NCBI GenBank assembly: GCA_023386855.1
Contig: JAEWIW010000226.1
Span: forward strand, 1-9,910
From: Bacteroidota bacterium
Lineage (GTDB): Bacteria; Bacteroidota; Bacteroidia; Chitinophagales; Chitinophagaceae
Length of the DNA: 9,910 bases
Direction: 5' to 3'
Within the stretch, counting starts at the first letter, position 1. Every line of letters begins with the position of its first letter. The notes below the pieces were generated by a model that saw nothing but the letters and a program-made list of their open reading frames with translations, ran no database searches and was not told the origin of the DNA. Shown here in pieces: positions 1 through 6,735 of the stretch. Position numbers and translations under genes: made by a program.

Positions 1-558
1 GGTAAACACAGCCACCTCAATATCCGCATGGAACATTTGTCCCAATTGAAACACAGCATCAAGTACCGCCGGTTTCTTTTCAAAATGATTGCTTGCCAGC
101 AATATCTTCCTTGGATGCTTCCATTGATATTCTGTGGGCACTACCATCAGTGGCAGGGGAGTGCTTTCAATGATGGAAGCCGTATTGCTGCCCCATAATT
201 TTTCCTTTAATCCACTGGCGCCATGTGTTCCCATTACGATAAGGTCGATATCCCAGTCGGCTGCAGACAATAAAATGGAATCTTTCAGTGGTCCCCGTAT
301 AAGTTGTGTATGCACTTTTACCCCCTCAGCCTCCTCGATGCTGGATTTCAATTGCCTTAATTTCTGGCGCGCTATATCCAGAAGCGAATCGTTGAACTGC
401 TTATTCACACCCATGTATTCAGTGTAAAGATTTACATCCACTTCAAATACATTCAACAGGGTAATATCTGCACCCATTACCTTGGCTGACTGCACAGCAA
501 AATCGATAGCAGTACTTGCACATTCAGAAAAATCGGTAGGAACAAGAATATGTTTCAT
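1..558 (-). CDS. Universal stress protein (UspA family), N-terminal part; 3' end outside window
   Basis: Cytoplasmic nucleotide-binding stress protein. The 186 residues present begin MKHILVPTDFS, the typical Usp first strand with the ATP-contacting Asp at residue 9. The phosphate-binding signature G-x2-G-x9-G-S lies at residues 110-124 (GTHGASGL...WGS), followed by the strand LMVVP. A second domain starts near residue 150 (KILLASNHF), so the whole protein is probably the tandem two-domain form of about 280 residues common in Bacteroidota. The gene runs off the left edge of the window. An in-frame ATG three codons upstream (565-567) is an alternative start. I preferred 556-558 because it places the conserved KHILVPTDFS at the very N-terminus, as in homologs. 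The family is certain from the motifs. What stress or ligand it responds to cannot be told. Two inverted repeats lie just upstream. Confidence 0.93.
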   Translation of the reverse strand, partial: MKHILVPTDFSECASTAIDFAVQSAKVMGADITLLNVFEVDVNLYTEYMGVNKQFNDSLLDIARQKLRQLKSSIEEAEGVKVHTQLIRGPLKDSILLSAADWDIDLIVMGTHGASGLKEKLWGSNTASIIESTPLPLMVVPTEYQWKHPRKILLASNHFEKKPAVLDAVFQLGQMFHADIEVAVFT

Positions 559-566
559 GGCTTTCA

Positions 567-668
567 TTTTATCAGTTTTCGGTTGCCTCATGAGCATCAA
601 TACAGGTATAAGTTAATACCTGTATCCCAGGATTCTGCTGACCTCTATCAACCCACTAACTGATAAAA
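567..668. repeat. 11-bp inverted repeat flanking the usp/GH20 spacer
   Basis: TTTTATCAGTT at 567-577 is the exact reverse complement of AACTGATAAAA at 658-668. The left arm abuts the usp start region and touches the alternative ATG at 565-567. The right arm lies 27 bases past the GH20 stop. In a minus-strand transcript the arms could pair and enclose the 600-625 hairpin, placing the usp start next to a stem. The pairing is seen directly. Any role in translation control is inference. Confidence 0.5.
600..625. promoter_or_regulatory. 10-bp perfect inverted repeat upstream of usp, possible operator or hairpin
   Basis: ATACAGGTAT (600-609) and ATACCTGTAT (616-625) are perfect reverse complements separated by six bases (AAGTTA). 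The element lies 41 bases upstream of the usp start and about 70 bases beyond the GH20 stop. No T-run follows it on either strand, so it does not look like an intrinsic terminator. A binding site for a dimeric regulator is one reading, and an mRNA hairpin in the usp leader is another. The dyad is certain and its function is unknown. Confidence 0.5.
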
Positions 669-694
669 AAACTTCTGCCAATAATATTTATTCG

Positions 695-1822
695 TTACTT
701 AATTTCTGCCTGCCGGCTTACTTCATTGAACATTTCTTTAAAAGTTTTAGCAACAGAATAAGTCTGTTCCTTACTTGGTTCCACCGTTGAAGGATAATAA
801 TATTCGTGAAAGAAAGGAGCCACACCCGACCAAACGGTTTCCATAACCCCAAGAAACCTTGCTTTCATAACAGGCGTTGAACCCTCACGGAATCTTTTCA
901 TATCCTTTACCTGCTCCATGGCATTTTGCGGGTTACGCCATCCGCAGGAGATCACACTTAATCCTTTCATCGCGAAATAAACCGCTGTTTTATCTGGCCG
1001 CTCATAATGCCAGTCACAGATCACTACATCCTTTGCGATCATGTCAACCGCCCTGTGAGTATCATTGAAACTTCCTTCCCACATACCGATACCCGTTGCT
1101 CTTCCATCTATAAGCCTGTCGCCCCAGATCCAAAGCTGTCTTCCTTTAAGACTTAGATGGTCACGCACCCGGTTGACCTCCTGTGCAAAAAGAACGGATT
1201 TATCCAGGCCCTTACATCTCGGACATTTATCATCACCAATATAAAATACCTCATCCATCCCGGCATGAAAGGCACTGGCTTCAAAAGCATCGCAGACCTC
1301 ATCCACCAGGTCAAATACCACCTTATGCACTTCGGGGTGAAGCGGGCAATAACTCTTACAGTATAAACCGTCTTCATTCGGCCATTTATATTCTGCAGGC
1401 ATTTTTACATGAGGTGTTTCATCAAATTGCGGGTATACCTCCAATAGCTTCGATACCTTAGTGGCCCAGGATTGATGCCCCAGCAGATTGATCTGTGGAA
1501 TGATTTCAATTTTATTTTTCCGGCAGGCTTCAACAATCTTCTTTACTTCCCTGGTGCCTAAGGCATCCGGATCGGTCAATTCAGGATGAGATTTGTACTG
1601 GTACCGGTAATCCACCCTTAACACCAGCCTGTTGATCTTGCGCGGACCAAGTTCTTTATGAATAAACATGACAAACGAATCCACCAGGGCAGGAGATGGT
1701 GCCGCAATGGCCAGGGCCCTTACCGGGAAAATGGAATCAATGTCTTGCTGGGCCTGGCCCCCGCCGGGTAAAAACCAAAGAAATAAACCCAGGAATATAC
1801 AACAGAAAGAGGATCTTTTCAT
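695..1822 (-). CDS. Secreted glycoside hydrolase family 20-like protein (beta-hexosaminidase-type catalytic domain)
   Basis: Probable exported glycosidase acting on N-acetylhexosamine-containing glycans. The 375-residue protein begins with a hydrophobic signal peptide and a likely cleavage after GQA near residue 24. The rest resembles a GH20 TIM barrel: the early strand INRLVLRVDYRY (about 63-74), the strand/loop IIPQINLLGHQSW (107-119), and an acidic pair D190-E191 in HAGMDEVFYIG. This matches the GH20 Asp-Glu pair, in which Asp positions the substrate acetamido group and Glu is the acid/base. A CxxC (200-203) follows at once, as I recall for a subgroup of GH20-like proteins. Later barrel elements include LWIWGDR (230-236) and Trp-rich segments at 271 and 331. 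It lacks the N-terminal GH20b domain of classical hexosaminidases. The first ATG precedes a good signal peptide. Substrate is not predictable. GH20 superfamily is likely, and true hexosaminidase activity is less sure. Confidence 0.82.
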   Translation of the reverse strand: MKRSSFCCIFLGLFLWFLPGGGQAQQDIDSIFPVRALAIAAPSPALVDSFVMFIHKELGPRKINRLVLRVDYRYQYKSHPELTDPDALGTREVKKIVEACRKNKIEIIPQINLLGHQSWATKVSKLLEVYPQFDETPHVKMPAEYKWPNEDGLYCKSYCPLHPEVHKVVFDLVDEVCDAFEASAFHAGMDEVFYIGDDKCPRCKGLDKSVLFAQEVNRVRDHLSLKGRQLWIWGDRLIDGRATGIGMWEGSFNDTHRAVDMIAKDVVICDWHYERPDKTAVYFAMKGLSVISCGWRNPQNAMEQVKDMKRFREGSTPVMKARFLGVMETVWSGVAPFFHEYYYPSTVEPSKEQTYSVAKTFKEMFNEVSRQAEIK

Positions 1823-1858
1823 AGAGCAAATAATATTTACGGATTAAAATACGAAAGA

Positions 1859-2014
1859 TTAAGGCTGAACACCGACCGGTAACCGGTCATTGCATATTTT
1901 TAATTTCATCCCAGTTTTTTCCTGCAGTAATTTATATTTAAATCCTACTTCCAATAGGGTTGGAAAGAATAAATCCTTTTTGCGGAACAATAATTGCTTA
2001 GTCATTTCGTCCAT
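1859..2014 (-). CDS. Doubtful small ORF, 51 codons, upstream of the GH20-like gene
   Basis: This frame, from ATG at 2012-2014 to TAA at 1859-1861, encodes a Lys/Leu-rich peptide starting MDEMTKQLLFRKKDLFF and ending RLPVGVQP. A TTG start at 2039-2041 would add nine residues. It is co-directional with the GH20-like gene, with 36 bases between its stop and that gene's ATG. The amino-acid composition is protein-like, with no low complexity. I recognise no family, signal peptide or motif. Against it: it fills a divergent intergenic region where promoters are expected, and a perfect palindrome lies within it. It may be a chance frame, a small gene or a remnant. Confidence 0.25.
   Translation of the reverse strand: MDEMTKQLLFRKKDLFFPTLLEVGFKYKLLQEKTGMKLKICNDRLPVGVQP
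1874..1888. promoter_or_regulatory. Perfect 7-1-7 palindrome in the GH20/OMP divergent intergenic region
   Basis: GACCGGT-A-ACCGGTC is a perfect inverted repeat with a one-base centre. It also reads as a head-to-tail repeat of ACCGGT. It lies 52-66 bases upstream of the GH20-like start and over 170 bases upstream of the OMP start, in a region otherwise AT-rich. This fits a dimeric transcription factor site controlling the GH20-like gene. With a one-base loop it is a poor RNA hairpin. It overlaps the doubtful small ORF, so it could instead be coding coincidence. Confidence 0.45.
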
Positions 2015-2061
2015 ATATAATCCGTCCTGGAAAAGCCGCAAAACATTTGAAACCTGACAAT

Positions 2062-2922
2062 ATGCGGATCCTTGTTTTTATGCTGGTCCTTATCCCGACC
2101 CTGGCTTTTTCCCAAAGCAGGCTATCCATTACCGCTTTTGGTGGAGCAGCCAATTATCATGGCGACCTGCAACCCAAAAGACTTTCCTTTGCCCAGTCCA
2201 GTTTTGTTGGTGGCCTTGGTCTTCAATATGAGCTGCATCCCAGGCTGGAGCTTCGTGGAGAAATAAGGTATGGGCACCTTTCCGGTGCTGATTCCACCAA
2301 CACAGAACAAAGCCTGAGAGGTAGAAACCTTAATTTCACTACGCGTTTATATGAAGCAAGTCTTTTAGCTCAATATAATTTTGGAGATATCCTTGAAAAA
2401 AGAATTGTTCCTTACCTGTTCGCTGGACTGGCCCTATATCATTTCAGTCCCTATACATTTGATTCTACTGGAAAAAAAGTGATGCTGCAGCCCCTGAGAA
2501 CCGAAGGACAGGGATTACCGCAATACCCTGGTAAAAAAATGTACAACCTCAACCAGGTGGCAATTCCTTTTGGATTTGGTGTGAACTATGCCGTGAACGA
2601 TAAGGTTACATTGGGTTTTGAATTTGGTCTGCGCAAACTGTTTACCGATTATATTGATGATGTTGGAGGAACCTATGCCGACCCCAATATATTACTGGCA
2701 GAAGTTGGAAAAAGATCGGTTGATTTTTCTTACAGGGGCGACGAGTTAAAGAATGGCAACCCGGTATACCCCGCGGAGGGAAGTGTAAGGGGAGGAAAAT
2801 TTAAGGACTGGTATTATCACATGGGATTGATCGTGCGTTATCGTATCTTCAACCTGGGATATGCCAGGAGATCTTCAGGCAACCCACGCTACTTAAAACA
2901 GGTAGATTGCCCGAAGTTCTAG
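2062..2922 (+). CDS. Outer-membrane beta-barrel protein, DUF6089-like
   Basis: Predicted outer-membrane protein of 286 residues. A signal peptide (MRILVFMLVLIPTLAFS) is followed by short alternating hydrophobic, aromatic-rich strands typical of small OmpA/OmpW-like barrels: FGGAANYHGDL (27-37), GGLGLQYELHPRLELRGEIRYG (50-71, shown in part), VPYLFAGLALYHFSP (116-130), and FGFGVNYAV then LGFEFGLRKLFTDYIDDVGGTY (170-205). The block LQPLRTEGQG (142-151) with KKMYNLNQVAIPFG (158-171), and TDYIDDVGGTY, are what I recognise from Bacteroidota DUF6089 proteins. The C-terminal strand (YHMGLIVRYRIF) is followed by a short tail ending CPKF. I chose ATG 2062 over an in-frame TTG at 2047 because it starts directly at the signal peptide. 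The function of the family is not established. The gene is alone on its strand and converges on the transglutaminase-like operon with a 3-base gap. Confidence 0.85.
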   Translation: MRILVFMLVLIPTLAFSQSRLSITAFGGAANYHGDLQPKRLSFAQSSFVGGLGLQYELHPRLELRGEIRYGHLSGADSTNTEQSLRGRNLNFTTRLYEASLLAQYNFGDILEKRIVPYLFAGLALYHFSPYTFDSTGKKVMLQPLRTEGQGLPQYPGKKMYNLNQVAIPFGFGVNYAVNDKVTLGFEFGLRKLFTDYIDDVGGTYADPNILLAEVGKRSVDFSYRGDELKNGNPVYPAEGSVRGGKFKDWYYHMGLIVRYRIFNLGYARRSSGNPRYLKQVDCPKF

Positions 2923-2925
2923 TTC

Positions 2926-4815
2926 CTATTGTTTTTTGATCACTACGCGCTGGTTATTTTCCGCAATAACTTTATCAAAGAAAGCCTTCACGTTGGCATA
3001 TTCCTTAACCGGGATATGATGGTTTTTAATGGCTAACCTGGCCGTGGTGATCATGGTTCTTTGTTCGGGATTGAAATAGTAATCATAGCTGAAATTCGCA
3101 TACTCACAGTCCATTTCTTTTTTAGCTGGAAGGGCGTCAGCAATAAACCCTTCTGGCAGCATCCATTCGGTAGTATCAGTAAAAATTGCGGGCTGGTAAA
3201 AATAATAATCCATTTTCCGATCCTTTGCATCCGGAAGTTTTTTGCTCCAGAAGGAATAGATCCTTGGTGCCAGGAACATCTTTGAACCGGCAATAAATTC
3301 AGGTAATTTTTCATAGGTGGCTTTTATCACCGGTTGCTGTTTTTTTCTTTTCTCCCCAAGGTCAATGGAAAATTCATCGGGGTGTTTCAATCCCCAGTTT
3401 AAAACAACGAACTCCTTAAGATCTTCCGGTTTCTCATCCTTCATATTTTCTACCAGCATACGGTAAGAACCCATCGGGTCGATCAGTTGTTCTATGCTCC
3501 CCGAACCGTCATCATTGAGTTTGATCCTGGTATGCCTGGTCAGTTGATTGTCGATTGCCTTGCTTTTAGGAGTGGATACCAATACACCGCCGTTCTCTGT
3601 AAGCAATACCGCCTTCCTGTTTTCTGTAAAAGTTCCCAGTACATCAAAATCATTGATCCTGCTGGTACATTCAAGCCATATGGTATCCTTTTTTTGAGGC
3701 ACGCAAAGAATCATATGGTTGGCCATTTGCCTTGGGAAATCTTCTTCCATGGAAGATCGGTTCTCACCTGCATTGATCACGGCAAGGTAGCTGTTAATTC
3801 CAACGGCTTTAAGCATGGCCTTCATATAATTGCTAAGGGCCTTACAATCGCCATACTTGTTCTGGTCGGTTGATTCGGCTGTGAAGGTCTGGAAGCCACC
3901 GATTCCCAGCTGAATACTCACGTAGCGGAAATTTTCCTGCAAATACTGGTACAGTATCCTGGCTTTTTCCCTGTCGGAACCAGAATTCTTAACCATATCG
4001 CGGAAGAACTGAACCCTGTGCTCAGGAAGTTCATCCCGTCCTTTATTGAGTTGAAAGAAAAATGATCCGAACGACTGCCATGAACTGAAATCGCCATTAT
4101 AATTATCATACTTGAATTTTGTGGGCGCCAGTATAATTCCCGGGTACTTGGAAGCATCATTCAAGGATCCTTCTTCATATTCAATTGCCGGCAAATCATT
4201 GACCTTCCAGGTATATATTTTGAACTTATCTTCTTCAGTGATCACCGGCTTGATGGTAGTGTTTCTTTCCCTGAATCGCAGGTCCAGAGGCTTTGCTATC
4301 CTTGCAGTAAAGGTTGAAGACTGTATCCTTTCACCGGGGAACAGGATATCATAAGAAGGATAGAACATGGTGCCCTTCATTCTTTTTTCAAATTTGTATT
4401 CCACGGTAACTGGGTACCTTGTAACAGGCACCCTGAAAACAAGCATGTATCCATCGTCTATCAATCCATCTCCGATGGCATAGGATTGAAGGTCTTTCTT
4501 TTTGTACTTGCCTGTATTCTCTCCATTGGCATCATATACGTTGATCACTACATCATCAATTGATTGGTATTTATCGATGAACTCCTGGAAATAAAGCGCA
4601 TGCTTTCCATGTTCGTTCAACACGGTAAGTTGCTGGTGAACTTTAAGACTGGCACGATCAACATCACTTACTTCGAAAACTATGTTTTCATATTTCTTGA
4701 TCACTGAAGCCTGGTCGGCAGGTTTATTCAACGAAAGAACAGCAGAAGCATTGGTCTGGGCAAAAGAGGATATGGTTATCAGTCCCATAAAGGCCGATAG
4801 GAAAAGATATTTCAT
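2926..4815 (-). CDS. DUF3857 and transglutaminase-like domain secreted protein, Cys and His retained
   Basis: Exported protein of 629 residues, last gene of the operon. The signal peptide MKYLFLSAFMGLITISSFAQ ends near residue 20. Residues about 50-250 form the DUF3857-type region (VEVYREQ-like strands here read VTVEYKFEKR, 136-145). The transglutaminase-like core spans about 280-395: helix EKARILYQYLQENFRYVSI, then KYGDCKALSNYM with the expected nucleophile C324, ANHMILCVP with H367, and TIWLECTS where E382 occupies the usual Asp position. The C-terminal 230 residues are beta-rich. In this superfamily a Cys-His-Asp triad catalyses transglutamination, peptide cleavage or deamidation, and which applies here is unknown. 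The Glu may still act as the third member. Its start lies one base from the stop of the preceding gene, implying translational coupling. The TAG stop lies 3 bases from the converging barrel gene. Confidence 0.9.
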   Translation of the reverse strand: MKYLFLSAFMGLITISSFAQTNASAVLSLNKPADQASVIKKYENIVFEVSDVDRASLKVHQQLTVLNEHGKHALYFQEFIDKYQSIDDVVINVYDANGENTGKYKKKDLQSYAIGDGLIDDGYMLVFRVPVTRYPVTVEYKFEKRMKGTMFYPSYDILFPGERIQSSTFTARIAKPLDLRFRERNTTIKPVITEEDKFKIYTWKVNDLPAIEYEEGSLNDASKYPGIILAPTKFKYDNYNGDFSSWQSFGSFFFQLNKGRDELPEHRVQFFRDMVKNSGSDREKARILYQYLQENFRYVSIQLGIGGFQTFTAESTDQNKYGDCKALSNYMKAMLKAVGINSYLAVINAGENRSSMEEDFPRQMANHMILCVPQKKDTIWLECTSRINDFDVLGTFTENRKAVLLTENGGVLVSTPKSKAIDNQLTRHTRIKLNDDGSGSIEQLIDPMGSYRMLVENMKDEKPEDLKEFVVLNWGLKHPDEFSIDLGEKRKKQQPVIKATYEKLPEFIAGSKMFLAPRIYSFWSKKLPDAKDRKMDYYFYQPAIFTDTTEWMLPEGFIADALPAKKEMDCEYANFSYDYYFNPEQRTMITTARLAIKNHHIPVKEYANVKAFFDKVIAENNQRVVIKKQ

Positions 4816-4816
4816 A

Positions 4817-6730
4817 TTATTTCTTTAAGATGATCTGCTCATCGAGCATGGCGTACATTTTCTTATAAAAATCTTGTAAAGAGGTATATTCCGATGCATC
4901 AAACATACTCCTCGAAGTTTCAAACTTTATACGGCAGACCAGCTCATTTGAATGCTCTGATTTGAGGATCTCCCTTGAAAAGATGATAGAGCGGTCGGGC
5001 ATGGTTAACAACACCGGCTTAGGAAGCGCATCAACCTTTAAGGAGTCTTTGATAAGAATGCGCATGGTATAGGAAAGGTTCTGTTTTGCACCAAAATTGA
5101 TATTACTGAACCTTCTCTGCTCAAGAAAGGGATTCTTTCCAAAGCCGGTGAACAGGTTAGAAGGCAGGAAATAATAACCTCCTGATTCGTTTACGGGTTG
5201 GTTGAATTTGAACTGGTGACGATAACTTAAGGTATCGGAAACTTCATTCAGGCTTTCAAAATTTTCAATGGTTCCATTAACCAGTGCCGACTGGTAATGA
5301 AGATCGATATATCCTTTATTGTTGGCACGATATGAAGCTAGGTGTTCAATTTTATTATAATCATTGAAATTCACATATACTTCACCAAGTAAACGATTGT
5401 CTTTTACTTCAACAGAGGAAACTACGGAATGGAGGTTGGGTGTCTGGTTGTCGCTGATGGAAATGATACCCCCTTCCTTTCTTTTAACCAGTAATGCTTT
5501 TGTATTAAGCACAGAAGAAGGCACCAGCCTGGTAGTGGCAAGTTTATTGGTAGCATCGAGCAGGAGTGCTTTGCCATCCAATTCAACTATTGCAATCACT
5601 TTATTGAACTGGTCAAGGAAAGGTAGTTTTTCATTAACTGATCCATTGTATCTTTCACTCACCAGCAGGGGATGGGCATCAATATCCACTTCCCTTAAGA
5701 GATTTACCAGTGCAAGGTTGATATCCGCGGATGTTCCTGTTTTTTTGTTCCAGGCATCCTTTACTCCATCAGAAAATTTACCATCATAACCATTCCAGGT
5801 CATCTGCGTTTTGACACGGTCAAAAACCAAACTGATCCTTTCTGAAGGAGCGGCAGTTTTGGCCAGCTTTATAAAATCCTCCATGTCGGGAATACGCTTA
5901 TTTAATTGTGATCCGAAAGCCTGGTTGCCCAGCAGTTCCTTGATCACTTCTGACCAGGAACCCATATAAGATCTCTTATTGAATGCATTACCCCCATAGG
6001 AAGCCAGCTGAAAGTCCACTCTTTGCAGGTAATCCTTCCGGGAATCCATGTAAGGTTCATCTCTTAAAGCAGGAATATTGTTCATGGCAAATGCCACGGA
6101 ACCGCCACCAGGATTCTTTGACACATCAACCTTATACCCATTGGCAACAAAAGCAACATAACTGAATTCAGTATTAGGGAGTATATAAAGCTGGTAATTG
6201 CTTTTAATGGTCGGTATCTCTCTCTGGAAATACCAGTTCTCCAATCCTCCATAGTGTTTCATCACACTGGTGAATTTATAATCAAGGATACTTCCAACCT
6301 TAACATTCGGAAAACTGAATTTCATTCTTCCAATATAAGGACTTGACTTTTCCTTGTAAATATTTTTTCCGTCCAGGTATGTTCTTTCAATTTCACCCGA
6401 TGGAGCCGCATTCACTACAATAGCCTGTATATCTTTAATAATCTCAAAATCATTTTCAAGATAATAAGGGACACTAACATTGGCATATTGAAGACCGTTC
6501 TCCTTAAGCACCTTGATCTTTACATGGTGTTTTGTGATCAATTGGTGATCATCGTCATAATTCGAAATGGCTTCATGCATCAATACCACTGCATCAGCCT
6601 GCGGATCAAAAGGAACTTCTTTTAATTGTAACTCGTAAGCATTGGCATTGCCAAAGGAAGTAAATTCCTGTCCTGCTGCATTCATACCGATAAGCAGCAG
6701 GAACAGGAAACAGGCGGGCCTGGTTAACAT
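4817..6730 (-). CDS. DUF3857/transglutaminase-like secreted protein lacking catalytic Cys and His
   Basis: Exported protein of 637 residues, middle gene of the operon, with a signal peptide ending near AAGQ (18-21). The DUF3857-type region covers about 45-230 and includes FSFPNVKVGSILDYKF (138-153) and IPALRDEPYMDSRKDYL (219-235). The transglutaminase-like core lies at about 295-400. Aligned without gaps to the downstream paralog, the motif GDC(K) becomes G332-T-S334-A, so Ser replaces Cys. NH becomes N376-K377, so Lys replaces His. The Asp is kept in LLLDATNK (D392). The mature protein has one Cys (C599), far outside the core, so no substitute nucleophile is visible. The C-terminal third contains NLFTGFGKNPF (525-535), shared with the upstream gene. 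Probably a noncatalytic or altered-function paralog. The family is sure and the role unknown. Confidence 0.88.
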   Translation of the reverse strand: MLTRPACFLFLLLIGMNAAGQEFTSFGNANAYELQLKEVPFDPQADAVVLMHEAISNYDDDHQLITKHHVKIKVLKENGLQYANVSVPYYLENDFEIIKDIQAIVVNAAPSGEIERTYLDGKNIYKEKSSPYIGRMKFSFPNVKVGSILDYKFTSVMKHYGGLENWYFQREIPTIKSNYQLYILPNTEFSYVAFVANGYKVDVSKNPGGGSVAFAMNNIPALRDEPYMDSRKDYLQRVDFQLASYGGNAFNKRSYMGSWSEVIKELLGNQAFGSQLNKRIPDMEDFIKLAKTAAPSERISLVFDRVKTQMTWNGYDGKFSDGVKDAWNKKTGTSADINLALVNLLREVDIDAHPLLVSERYNGSVNEKLPFLDQFNKVIAIVELDGKALLLDATNKLATTRLVPSSVLNTKALLVKRKEGGIISISDNQTPNLHSVVSSVEVKDNRLLGEVYVNFNDYNKIEHLASYRANNKGYIDLHYQSALVNGTIENFESLNEVSDTLSYRHQFKFNQPVNESGGYYFLPSNLFTGFGKNPFLEQRRFSNINFGAKQNLSYTMRILIKDSLKVDALPKPVLLTMPDRSIIFSREILKSEHSNELVCRIKFETSRSMFDASEYTSLQDFYKKMYAMLDEQIILKK

Positions 6731-6735
6731 GGTCT

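Noticed and set aside
134..427. Plus-strand frame of 97 codons near the left edge
   Set aside because: Antisense to the stress protein, whose ATP-binding motif and strand order are clear on the minus strand.
600..625. Intrinsic terminator for the GH20-like gene
   Set aside because: The stem is moderate in GC and no T-run follows on the minus strand, so I treat it as a possible operator or leader hairpin.
2047..2061. TTG start giving a five-residue longer barrel protein
   Set aside because: It adds charged residues before a clean signal peptide that begins at ATG 2062.
1823..2061. TAnnTTTG promoter boxes in the GH20/OMP divergent region
   Set aside because: Only partial matches were found on either strand, or matches too close to a start codon, so no promoter is annotated there.
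3487..3873. Open plus-strand frame of 128 codons
   Set aside because: Antisense to the Cys/His core of the third operon gene, with no family resemblance or signal. The minus-strand gene explains the region fully.
5364..5789. Open plus-strand frame of 141 codons
   Set aside because: It lies wholly antisense to the transglutaminase-like core of the middle operon gene. Its Ser/Thr-rich translation has no recognisable family, which is typical of a shadow frame.
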